Source: Larix kaempferi (lineage: Eukaryota > Streptophyta > Pinopsida > Pinales > Pinaceae). From it: a stretch of DNA of 64,000 nucleotides. Below are positions 36,020 to 46,261 of the stretch, piece after piece. The notes under the pieces are model-generated. The model worked only from the letters and a program-made list of their open reading frames with translations, had not been told where the DNA came from and did no database searches. The stretch is from the NCBI GenBank assembly GCA_027924585.1, contig BSBM01000440.1, forward strand, positions 8,984,001 to 9,048,000, written 5' to 3'. The position numbers and the translations under genes are program-made. Numbering within the stretch: the stretch's first letter is position 1; the number at the start of each line of letters is the position of its first letter.

Positions 36020-37275
36020 AGAGGATCTACAACATCAAGCATGCTGCAGGTGGTAGCATAGAGACTTTTTCTCTTGTAGCCAGATACACTTCCATTAGAT
36101 CCATACTTGCTCTGGCTGCAGTGATGAAATGGAAGATACACTAGATGGATTTCAAGACAGCTTTCTTGAATGGTGTAGTTGAAGAAGAAGTGTATGTGGA
36201 GCAGCCACTTGGTTCTGAGACACATGACAGGGAGTCATATACGTGCAGAACTTGGTATGGTAGGATAGACAGCTTTCTATCTAGTTTGGGCTTTACCAAG
36301 AGTAAAGCGGATTCCAACCTTTACTACAAGGTTGAGGAAGGCAATCCAGTGATACTACTTTTGTATATGGATGACCTGTTTATTATAGGTGAAGATAGAT
36401 AGATTGCCGACATGCAGCAGAAGCTTGCTGCCAATTTCGAGATGAAGAACTTGGGGATGATACATTATTTGGAGGTGTGGCCGAGTACAGATGGAATCTT
36501 CCTTGAACAAGGGAAGTATGCAGTAGATATCTTGAAGAGGTTTGGGATGATGGACTGCAAGGCCATGGCCACACCTATGGCATCGAACCTGAAGCTTCTG
36601 TGTGATGCTTCATTTGAGCCGGTTGATGTCACTGTGTTTCGTCAGATGATTGCTGTAAAGCATACATTGAGCCAGTTCCTGACGGATCCGAGGAGTGTTC
36701 ACCTAGTTGCTGTAAAGCATATTTTGAGGTACCTGAAGGGTATAGTTGATTATGGGCTCAAGTATGAAGTGAATCAAAATTTTAACCTGCAAGGTTATGT
36801 TGATTTAGATTGGGCTGGTAGTGCCGCAGATAGGAAGAGCACATCTGGATGCTGCTTCAGTATGGGATCAGGTGTGATCTCTTGGTTTAGCAGGAAGCAG
36901 TCCTGCGTAGCACTGAGTACAGCTGAGGCAGAGTATGTTGCAGCTTGTTCAGCTAGTTGTGAGGCAGTATGGATACGAAAGCTACCGTCTGAGTTATTTG
37001 ATCTCACATTGGATGCTACTGGTATCTTCCGTGATAACCATAGTTGTGTGAAGATGTCTGAGAACCCAGTGTTTCATGATAGGTCAAAACAAATAGAGAT
37101 CAAATATCACTATATCAGGGATATGGTGCAGAGAGGAGCTGTGAATCTCCTTTATGTTGTGATGGACGAGCAGATTGCAGATGTACTGATGAAGCCACTA
37201 TCCAGAGTGAAGTTCGAGTACTTCAGAGAGAGGCTTGGTGTTCTTCAGATCGATGACACTTCGAGGAAGAAGTGA
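36020..37275 (+). pseudogene. pol: RT and RNase H of copia C, damaged
   Basis: RT homology begins near 36020 (LVARYTSIRSILALAAVMKW), passes a stop, and continues as MDFKTAFLNGVVEEEVYVEQP. Then comes an in-frame deletion of the usual ALYGLKQAPRAW block, followed by LLLYMDDLFIIG with the YxDD catalytic pair. A stop at 36400-36402 separates the last frame (36412-37275): MKNLGMIHYLEV, MATPMASNLKLL, a second small deletion at RQMIAVKHTLSQ, and the RNase H with acids in YVDLDWAGS, AEAEYVAACSAS and RDNHSCVKMS, ending DVLMKPLSRVKFEYFRERLGV. The RNase H residues look intact, but the RT is not functional. Confidence 0.92.
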
Positions 37276-37439
37276 TAGCGACATTTGTTGAATCCATTCC
37301 AAGCATGTTGGAAGGAGGATCCTTCACATGGCTATGGATGTAAGCGCTGGCTGATGAGCATCAGGATGATGTTCTAGTTTCTGCTCTGTATGATCAGTTG
37401 GATCATTTGTATGTATTTTGTGCTATATATGCATCATGT

Positions 37440-37770
37440 TGGATGCTTAGACCATGTATCTATTTATGTATCAGGTGGATACATTGTATGATCAGGTAAA
37501 TCATGTATGATTGATATATATCATGTATTTGTATTTGTATCAACAGGATACATTGTATGATCAGGTAGATCATGCATGATGATATGTATCAGGTAGATAC
37601 TTGGTATGCATCAGGTAGATGCATTGTATGATCAGGATGATCATGATGACGAGATTCAGGATGTTGCTCCAGATGATATGTACCAGGATGGTACAATGAT
37701 GATGATTAGGATGATCATATGTATCAGGTGGATAAATTACATAATCAGTTGGATTATGTGTGATGAGTTC
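37440..37770 (+). repeat. Degenerate tandem repeats with gatcaggtagat, copia C
   Basis: Irregular repeats of gtatcaggtagatac and ttgtatgatcaggtagatc, roughly 35-45 bp apart, directly after the RNase H remnant. Position and TATC/GATC-rich wording recall the 38-bp array of A. Confidence 0.75.
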
Positions 37771-37794
37771 CGAAGACACAGATGCATAGTGCCT

Positions 37795-38150
37795 TTCTGA
37801 CATGGTGGTAGATGTGTTATCCCATGTTCATTGATGTAAGTGCAGAGAATTTTCGACATGGTGGTAGATGTGTTCTCCCATGTGCGTTGATGTAAGTGTA
37901 GAGACTTTCCGACATGGTGGTAGATGTGTTCTCCCATGTGCGTTGATGTAAGTTCAGAGCCTTTCCGACATGGGGGTAGATGTGTTCTCCCATGTGCGTT
38001 GATGTAAGTGCAGAGCCTTTCTGACATGGTGGTAGATGTGTTCTCCCATGTGCGTTGATGTAAGTGCAGGGCCTTTCCGACATGGTGGTAGATGTGTTCT
38101 CTCATGGTCGTCGATGTAAGTGATGTGAGCCTTTCACAGATGGTGGTAGG
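37795..38150 (+). repeat. 56-bp tandem array, copia C
   Basis: Six copies with exact 56-bp spacing (catggtggtagatg at 37801, 37857, 37913, 37969 and so on), each with gacatggtggtagatgtg and ccatgtgcgttgatgtaag. It is specific to C among the three copia elements. Confidence 0.92.
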
Positions 38151-38576
38151 TTGGTCCTCCCATGTCGGTGAGTGTAAGTGTTGTGTGTGTGCATCTGGGT
38201 TGTGCTTCGTGATACTCTGTGGCCATGGACAGGTTGTGCAGTAACATGTAAAAGATCCTAGGAGATCCGATAAGTTGAGCTGTGTGCTCGTAATCAGTCC
38301 TGGGATGCTCTTTCGAGGTTTTGTTGACTCACGTAATTAGTCCTGAGGATTCCACAGTATGCCCAGTGATGATGAAGCCTTGTAGGTGGTGGGCCTACAT
38401 CCAGTATGAAAAAGGTCTAGCTCTGTAGAACTTCCTATGATGAGTAGAGTCAGATATTGGTTGAGATAGCAACAGCAGTGACGATGATGATGATGATGCA
38501 TTGATGACGATGATCCCGAGAAGAAGACTTGTCTAGCAGAACTGTGTCGAGAAATACCTTCCTAGTTAAGAGGGAG
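38151..38576 (+). other. 3' untranslated stretch and PPT of copia C
   Basis: No gene. A short gatgatgatgatg run occurs near 38480. The purine run aagagggag ends at the LTR (38568-38576). Confidence 0.7.
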
Positions 38577-39171
38577 TGTTGATGTATATGTAACTTCGGA
38601 ATGTATTTCATCTATGTATTTCATATATATTTATTGTACCCTTATAAGAGATGTGTTATTCCTCTATAAGGAAGTGTCGTCATGTGTATTGACAAGTGTC
38701 GCAAGTGTGTGTACTTGCCGATGGGTTATTAGACCACCATGTGTGGGGTCAGCCCTGAAATATATATTATATTGTGGATGTAACTAGCTAGACAAGTTGG
38801 CCCCATAGTGTAACTGGGAAAATAGGTTAAGTATAAATAGAGATCGGGAGATCTCTATTTGATCACTTGGAAACTCATACTTCTCTCACTTAGAAAGTGG
38901 CGCACTAGTGAGGAGGAGTATCATCTGCTACTAGGAGACTATCTCAGTGTATTTTGGTTGTACTTTGGTTGAGCCATTGCTCTCTCTATATCTGAGGAAG
39001 TTGTGGGGTTTTTCACCTTAGGGTTTTCCCCACGGAAGCTCGGTGTCTCTTGTCTCTCATGCTTTTGATTATTGTGATGCTTATTATGATTGTTATGCAT
39101 TGATATACTGTATATGTTATTCTCTTAGTAAAGATCCTAGAGTATTGTGAATTAATGCTCAAAATTTAACA
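38577..39171 (+). repeat. 3' LTR of copia C (595 bp)
   Basis: Starts TGTTGATGTATATG. TATAAATA is at 38832-38839, followed at once by a perfect hairpin, 11-bp arms 38835-38845 and 38850-38860. The LTR differs from 32206-32795 by a number of substitutions and small indels, so C is older than A. Confidence 0.95.
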
Positions 39172-39176
39172 GCATA

Positions 39177-39987
39177 GTTGGTTCTCACTTTGCTCACAAG
39201 CAGCACTTTCCCATAATAGATGCAATCAATTGATTTAATTTCCACCTGTGAAATTCATCATTACAAATCTTGTTAGGCCAAGCATAACCTAAACATTAAA
39301 AATCAGTCAATTGTTTTCCCCAATTGACATGGAGATCCCACGCTCTATTCATGAGACCTCCACACTTTTCATGCTTGCCCAGCATACACATGAATTCCTT
39401 CATGTTCATCCATTCACAAGAAATTCATTAATTCAACATTCACAGTTTATTTCAAGCAAATAAATACACTCTACTTTCAGCCATACATGCATTCAACATT
39501 TTTCTGTTTTTTTTTATAATTGCATCAATAAAAAAAAGGAAAGAGAGAGCAGTAAGAGTTTTCTCCTCTTTTTTTTGTTCCATTCTGGAACCCACACCAC
39601 CACTATGCTTTTCATGCTCCTAGCCTCTTCCACCTCAATGTGAATGCTTGACCTGCGCTTCTTGGCTATGACACTTAGTGTCTATGGTTTATTCCAGACC
39701 TCTCAACCATGGAGTCCCTCCACATGGTGTGTCTACAACTCTTGGCTGCTAGGACCCACACAGTCCCACTAGCACCATCTTTCATTACTGCTCAAGCTGA
39801 GCTTTTTAGGATAGTCACATGTCCACATGCATCCTTAAGATGCTTTCATAGTCCTTGCTTCCAACAATACCTACACTCAAACATTGAATCAATTCACATG
39901 TTTAGTTTATTTTCATAGGATTTATCTCTAAACAAGAGTTTAGGAAGTCATAACCAAATCATATACACATGTATATTCATAAGCAAG
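39177..39987 (-). other. D2 internal region, non-coding
   Basis: Homologous to D1 11763-12573, with many small differences. Nothing coding beyond the gag stub at its left edge. Confidence 0.7.
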
Positions 39988-42900
39988 TGTAAGAACCATA
40001 AAACTCATAAAACCCATTAAATAACAAAGAATATTAAATATGCATGCAGATCTCTAATCCAACACAGGAATCTGATAAAATGTTACATCTTATAAAATCT
40101 AGAAGCAACAAGAACAACATGCATAGGATATCTAACAAAGAAATGGATCTAATCAATAAATACAGAAAATATGCTATGAAAATCATACTTGGTTAGATGA
40201 CCTAGGAGCTACCATTACCTTGACAGCTCCAGTAGTGCAACTGAAGTTGGGGGGATGACTCTCCACCCAACCAACCCCCAGACAAAGGCTGAGGCCCCAG
40301 AGCCCCAACAAATCACCCTATGCCAACGCTATCTTGCTTTCCTCTCCTCCATATCTCCTCTTCCAAGATGGCCAAAGACAAAGAAAAAAATACCCTTCTA
40401 TTCACTCCTCCTCCTTTTCCTAATTTATTAATTTCTTATTTAATGCAATTTGTTTTCCCTTATTTTATTTCATATTACCAATTATATTATTTACCCCCTT
40501 TTATTTACTATCTTACATTATTTTATATTACATTATATTTATTATATTAAATATTCTCTATATTCGTATATGAGTGTTGTTACATACTCTCCCCCTTCAA
40601 GAAACTTCGTCCCGAAGTTATATTATCCAAGCAATAAATACAATACTTATTCAATCAATGAATCAAGTAAATACTAGAATATATAGGTAGCTAGTACTAT
40701 TGTGAATCTAAGAGATTTATATGTGTGGCCACCACATAGAAGTCTCCAAACCACACTAATACAATCAAACGCCCTAAGTTACAACATGCTCTTAAGTAAT
40801 TCCCTATGAGTCTAGTATGCAACCGTAACAACAATTATGCAGTATACATACAAAAGCATTAAATATTTATTGAATAATTAATAGATGTGTATTTGTTTAC
40901 TTCCTCTTTCCTTACTCACCCTCTCCCTGAGAATCATACCATCCGATCAACCTCCCTACACCTCCCCTCCAACTCCGGATGGTCCCACTCGCCATGGCAC
41001 AGGCCCTCTACTGTAACCTGTCCGCGGATCATACAGTAGGAATCAAAAGTTCCCCGGGAAGTTACCGCGTCATTTCCACCTTCCCAACTTCTAGTAATAA
41101 TACAACCTCATCAGATTCTAATGGAATCTAGGCCTCATCGGTACTAGCCGACATCTGGTTCCCGGTACCCCGATCTTGATACTCCCGGTACCCCCGATCC
41201 TGATATCAGGATCATTATACCCTAGGAATCTCCGAAGGCTAGCCTAAACATCCTCCACAGCACTAGCCCCACGCATCAAAAGTCCTTCTTCATAAACCTC
41301 CCTCCTAGTGAGTATGTCTTCAACCGTAGACTCTGGTCACATCAGAAGTTCTTCGGGAAGTATATGTGGCACTTCCACCTTCCCAACTTCTAGTATTAAA
41401 GTAAAGCGCTGCTGTCATAGAGCTAATTATTGGGCTTTTCCCCCAGCCCATAATATATTTATAGTAGCCATTCTCATTCGTGGTTATGGGCTCCCACGAA
41501 ATCATAGAATACTTAGCCTCATCAGGCTATTTGAGTGGATCACTTGGAACAACTGGCACTTGCCATAATGAATAATCATTAGTAACCATTTCTCAATATA
41601 ATAATATCATGGATCAACCTTAAATCATGTGCTAACAAGAATGTTTATCCACCAATTCATATTTCATTACATTGCATCATAAGCCATTGTCACGATAAGT
41701 CATGCTAAGTTTAACATCTAATGCATTTAGGTGCTCTGTGCTACCATTATAACATAACTGGTCATGATACTTTCATAATTTCACTAAGCATCTCTTTAAC
41801 ATGCCATGATAAGCTACCATATTTCAACATTAGTACTATCAACATGGAGTAACAATTCACATAATCCATCATCATATCAAATATGTATTCCGACAACCCA
41901 CATAATCCATCATTATATCACAACATGTTTTCATACCATTTATCTCTAGATGTGCAATAATAAGCTATAATATCATTTTATGTTCCACACATCATCTATC
42001 TTATAAAGCACCATAACATCATGAAATAACATCAAGAAGTATCACATGCACAACCCATGGATATAAATCTCATGGCGAGAAATAACAAAATCAAAATAAT
42101 GCATGACCATGAAGGCATCATTCTAAGAACAACATGTAAAAACACTGTATCATATACCACATAAATTTCATTTCAAGATGCCAAAAATGGAACTATAAAT
42201 TATCAATTGAGTGTCAACAATCAACACATCATGTACCTCATGTCCTATACATCTAGAAACCATAATAAATTGAGTATCAACATGAAATATGCATCATGGA
42301 AACTGAGTAGCAGCATGAAAAACTAAGTAGCATCATGAAATATGCAACATATGTCGTCTAACTTGAGTGAGCAAGGGGGAGGTTATGGTCACCTTGTCCT
42401 TTATGAGGTCCTATTAACTTTTATGTATTTACAATGCAAAACCTCTAATTAAATTATTGTACAATAATTACAATGATCTAAATTACATATATCTAAATTT
42501 CATATGGATTAATTAAAATTTATTAAACTAAAATTTAAGTTATTTGTACAACTTGGTATCTATAATCCTTTTGTGAGTTATGAAATGAAGATATAGGTGG
42601 TAGCCTTGTAAACCAAAACCTATAATGTCAAACACTTCAATATAAACTTTGTGAATGTGAACCATATATGCAGATGATGTAGTCCCAGTTTAGGTTGATA
42701 TAACTAGCTCGTAGTCCAATGCGCACTTATGGGTTATTCCCGTTTCACTACTAAAAAGAGGAGATAGGGTATTATAATTTATAGATGGATCTGGAATGTG
42801 TATGAATACGTTTTTGTTCGCCAACCTTGTAATTTTTTGAAGTCGGTATTCATTTTCTAGCTTTTGCATTAGAACTTAAGCGATGGTTTCTGATACCGAA

Positions 42901-43262
42901 AGGCATCATACTTCAAAAAGTTATTGAGGGTATGTTGTCAGTTGATTGTTGTATGTACCCAGAGCTGAGATCCAAATCCAGGCCATTCCAAGAAGAAAGT
43001 TTAGTGATTCCCATGAAAATTCCTTAACAAAAATTAATTGTAAAATGCAATCAAGTAAACCACAAAATAATGTTGGGAACATTTTGAAACTTGATGTAAT
43101 GTGTACAGTCGTTCGATATTAATTGTATGTTCAATATTTAAAGTTAGTATTTGATCATGTCGATATGTATTAATTTTACATTTAATATTTAAATTAATTG
43201 TCGACCCATATTATAGTTTTAAACTGTAATGGTGCACTTAATGGAGTAGCTTCTAAATACAA
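39988..43262 (-). mobile_element. Insertion E: gypsy-type 3' LTR with truncated body
   Basis: This sequence interrupts D2 where D1 is continuous (12570-12573). caag borders both sides (39984-39987, 43263-43266), compatible with a TSD that has one changed base. Left end: an LTR-like block 39988-40584, on the minus strand TGTAACAACAC...GTTCTTACA, followed (plus strand) by a polypyrimidine tract and a hairpin. No matching second LTR is seen at the right end, so E is 5'-truncated or recombined. A short segment is repeated (gggaagt-ccacttccaccttcccaacttctag near 41060 and 41350). No coding sequence is seen in 40620-43262. Confidence 0.65.
40585..40619 (-). other. PPT and hairpin of insertion E
   Basis: The tactctcccccttc tract abuts the LTR. 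A perfect 7-bp stem follows (aacttcg 40603-40609, cgaagtt 40613-40619, 3-nt loop), in the same position as the unrelated-sequence hairpin of element D. Confidence 0.75.
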
Positions 43263-44441
43263 CAAGAAATTACAAGATAACCAAATACTTATCTGCATTG
43301 GATGTCTTCACTTTATTCCATAGGGTCCTTCTTTGCTTTACAAGCCTTGGATTTCCTATGGATATAATAACGAATGTTGGGCTAGCGCGCAGGATACTCC
43401 TCAACCATTCGTATAGGCAATGCTAAGTCAGTACGCCGAATGGTTTTATCAGACATCTCATTTAGCAATATGCTAAGCTAGTACCCTGACTGGGAATTAT
43501 CAAGTATTTGAGGAATGTTTGGCCAGCACGCTGGTTGCTCCATAACATTCAAGTAGTTAATGCCCAACCAGTACACCTTCACGCCGACTGGGTTTACCAA
43601 GTATATGTAGCACCCAACTAGTTACTCTTTGGATTTACCAATCACTTTTAATTCTTTTAGGGTCCTTGCTTCCTGCATTGACCAAGATTTCCAACAAAGA
43701 AAAAATAGTGCATCAACTTAACTGTTAGAGGGCTTATACTTCAAACCTTCATTATTCCAAATAAGACATGAATGAAATTGAATACTTATCTATATTGGAC
43801 ATTTCCTCTTTGGTCCACAGGGTCCTGCTTTTACTTTATAAGCCTTGGGATCCTCCTGTGGACTAGGATGTTTGGCCAGCATGCAGGCTGCTCCAAAACA
43901 TCAAATAATTAATGTCCAACCAGTACACCTTCACGCTAACTTGGAAGGAAACTTCACCACGACCATTTCTAGGTCAAGGTACTATGGAGCCATAGGCATA
44001 TAATAGCCCTTTCATCAACACCATCACAACCCTTCATCAAAATCCCCACAACCTCCACAACCCCCACAACATCCTTTCATACACATTAACCCTTCCACCA
44101 CAACCCCTCACAACAACCTTTTACTTTGCTTCTTTAGTGTGTAGCACCTAATTGCATTTGTTTAAGGTGACAATACAAGTAGTATAGGCAAATTTGTCAG
44201 CAATGTTATTCAAAAATTATAACCATAATTCATAGCATTCACTATCAAGTGTTGAAACACCAGGAATGCGTCCATTCCTTTAGGGCGTAATCAATATTGG
44301 CATCCCTAACATAACTCATCATCAGAAAGGCATGCACTCCTTACTGATGGGAGCTATGAAAGTCCTAATCATACTTCAAGGAGTCTAAATAATGTACATA
44401 AATAGAATATGTTCTGCATTGTAATTCTAACAATTAGACTT

Positions 44442-44483
<42 letters not shown>

Positions 44484-45422
44484 CAGTCAAGGTTTACAGA
44501 ACACTTATCCATTTGCAGATGCAGTCTTTCTTAATTAATGAGTAATGGGGGATCCTTCTCTGAGTTGACAGTTCCTCGGTTTGCCATCTCAACTCCTTTT
44601 GATGTTACATAACCCTCATATGTTTTACTGACATAATCCTTACCATTTCACTCATATTGTTTACCAATCATGCAGTGTAGGTGAGACATTATCAAAATAT
44701 CCAATGGCATTTCACTCGAAATCCATTTCCAAGATATGGGATCCTTCCCATGAAGTTGGGATTATGCAGGCCCTCTATCATGGTATTATAGCAATGTGCC
44801 TTCCTGACACACTTATTAAATAGCCAAATAGTTAGGCACATTTAACAATACAATTCAAATCTGGTTGTTCCATAACCAATCCATGGCACTAATAATTAAA
44901 TTCAATATGAATTTGCAACTCTATCTACTACAGAAAATTGATTTTCTTAGCCCTTAGGCTATCCTCATATTGCTTGGCTCTTGTAAGTGGCACCATTCTG
45001 TCCATTATGGATTTATGTTTGCTACCATACATGGACATCCACCTACAACATGTCCTACTGACACAATTTTACATAAGCCAAACAGTCATTAGCAATTATT
45101 AGCAAAATTTCAAATCTGAGATTTACAATTGTTCTTTCTAACAGAACTTAGAGTTCTCAACCATGAGATTCCTTCTCATAAGCTCTAATCAATTTTTTTT
45201 CTTCTTCAAATCAGTTCCCTATAGAAATTAGATTTGCAACCATGATATTATTCTCATAAACTTAAATAAGAATATTTTCAGATTTGTTTCCTGCATAAGT
45301 TAAATTTCACAACCATGAGAATCTTGTCATAACCTTTGGATTTTGCACATGATAGATTCCAGCCTTCATCATGGACTTACCCACATTGCCATGCCTAGAA
45401 CAATCTACCTGAAATCTGAAAC
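43263..45422 (-). other. D2 internal region, right part
   Basis: Homologous to D1 12570-13841 and then 25999-26909, crossing the unoccupied site of the solo LTR at about 44520. It contains a (CA)n tract at 44445-44475. No gene is seen. It ends abruptly at 45422 against element F. Confidence 0.75.
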
Positions 45423-46261
45423 GACACATCATGAAGTCGGTTTTGCCAATTTTCCAACTCCTCATCTGGGTCCAAAGATGTTGAACTAGAGTTGCGCCAT
45501 CCTAACTCCCTTTCATCATTTGGATTGATATAATCTTCATAAATGTTATACAAGCTATCCTATCCTTCCGGATATTCATCTCTTGTGGTCTCCACGTATC
45601 GTTGTCCTTCCGCAGGATCTAGTGGTGCGACAACCCTTATCTCCCGATCTTCGAATGACATGATTTGCTTCTTGAAATTAATGATCGCCTGATTTTCCAT
45701 GGCCCAGTCGATTCCCAATAGTGTTGGATAAGGACATGTGTTATCTATTATCTCAATGACATTAAAATCAACGTATGTCCGAAGTCCTTCGATCTCGACG
45801 GGAAGTTGACACACTCGCCCAAGAGGGGTGACTTTGTTCTGGTTTACCAATCATAGTTGTACTGGTGACCATGTTATTTGTGGTTTTCCATTGTTTCCCA
45901 TGTTTTTTTTGTTAGAATGTTCACATCTAACCCTAAATCCAAAATGATGGAGTCAACATCGAACGCTTCGATTTGTACTGACATCCTCATCACTCTGCCT
46001 GTCTTTCTTTTCTTCTATATGCGATTGAACCTGAGTTCTTGGCATTTTCCCTCCCGTTGGTTCAGTATGTTGGATATCTTCTCCAATGCCTCCTCATCCT
46101 TTTCTAATGCTAAGAAACTCTCTAGGAAGGCTCTTAAGGTAGTGGCCTTTCTTCATGACTTCGTCCGGTCGAACGTCGGCGGCATATCATAGATTTCTTC
46201 TTGAAGAGGTACGTTCCTCATCTATCGCAACACCTCCTGCTGCGATTTTAGGAAAGTGTCC
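45423..46261 (-). pseudogene. Element F: protease region, decayed
   Basis: On the minus strand the frames carry a retropepsin in pieces. The usual catalytic D-S/T-G appears as LDLGLDVNIL, so the catalytic loop is mutated. It is followed by the flap region GRVCQLPVEIEGLRTYVDF and the C-terminal PTLLGIDWAMENQAIINF, then IRVVAPLDPAEGQRYVE. Homology continues after a stop (LYNIYEDYINPND, ELENWQNRLHDV) up to the break at 45423. Several stops lie upstream of the active site. The 5-bp sequence tgtcc at 46257-46261 is the TSD of element H. F's gag half is on the far side of H. Confidence 0.8.

Larger units (their letters stand above)
32206..39171 (+). mobile_element. Ty1-copia element C, integrase-less
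   Basis: A complete insertion: LTRs 32206-32795 and 38577-39171, TSD gcata (32201-32205 and 39172-39176), PBS at 32796 and PPT before 38577. It keeps damaged gag, protease and RT/RNase H but has no integrase: about 1.4 kb of non-coding sequence joins protease to RT. Two tandem arrays lie between RNase H and the 3' LTR. It shares leader, intron-like segment and array layout with A and B but keeps more coding sequence, so it may resemble an intermediate in their origin (inference). Confidence 0.95.
9675..45422 (-). mobile_element. Element D, tandem non-autonomous Ty3-gypsy-type retrotransposon (LTR-D1-LTR-D2)
   Basis: Two 1492-bp LTRs (9675-11166 and 30118-31609) flank internal region D1. Outside the second LTR a second homologous internal region (D2) begins with its own polypurine tract. 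Both LTRs are followed on the plus strand by a polypyrimidine tract (atcccctccccctt at 11167; atcccctacccctt at 31610), i.e. PPTs on the minus strand. The PBS at 30102-30114 serves D1. D1 is 11167-13841 plus 25994-30117. D2 is 31610-32205, 39177-39987, 43263-44521 and 44522-45422. Only a gag C-terminal remnant is coding. The tRNA-iMet PBS, LTR start TGTAATACCCC and PPT-proximal hairpin resemble plant chromoviruses (inference). D2 breaks off at 45422, so its 5' LTR is not seen. Confidence 0.85.

Noticed and set aside
37737-38105. His/Thr-rich repetitive minus-strand frame
   Set aside because: Antisense reading of the 56-bp array in copia C; no start-site or domain support.
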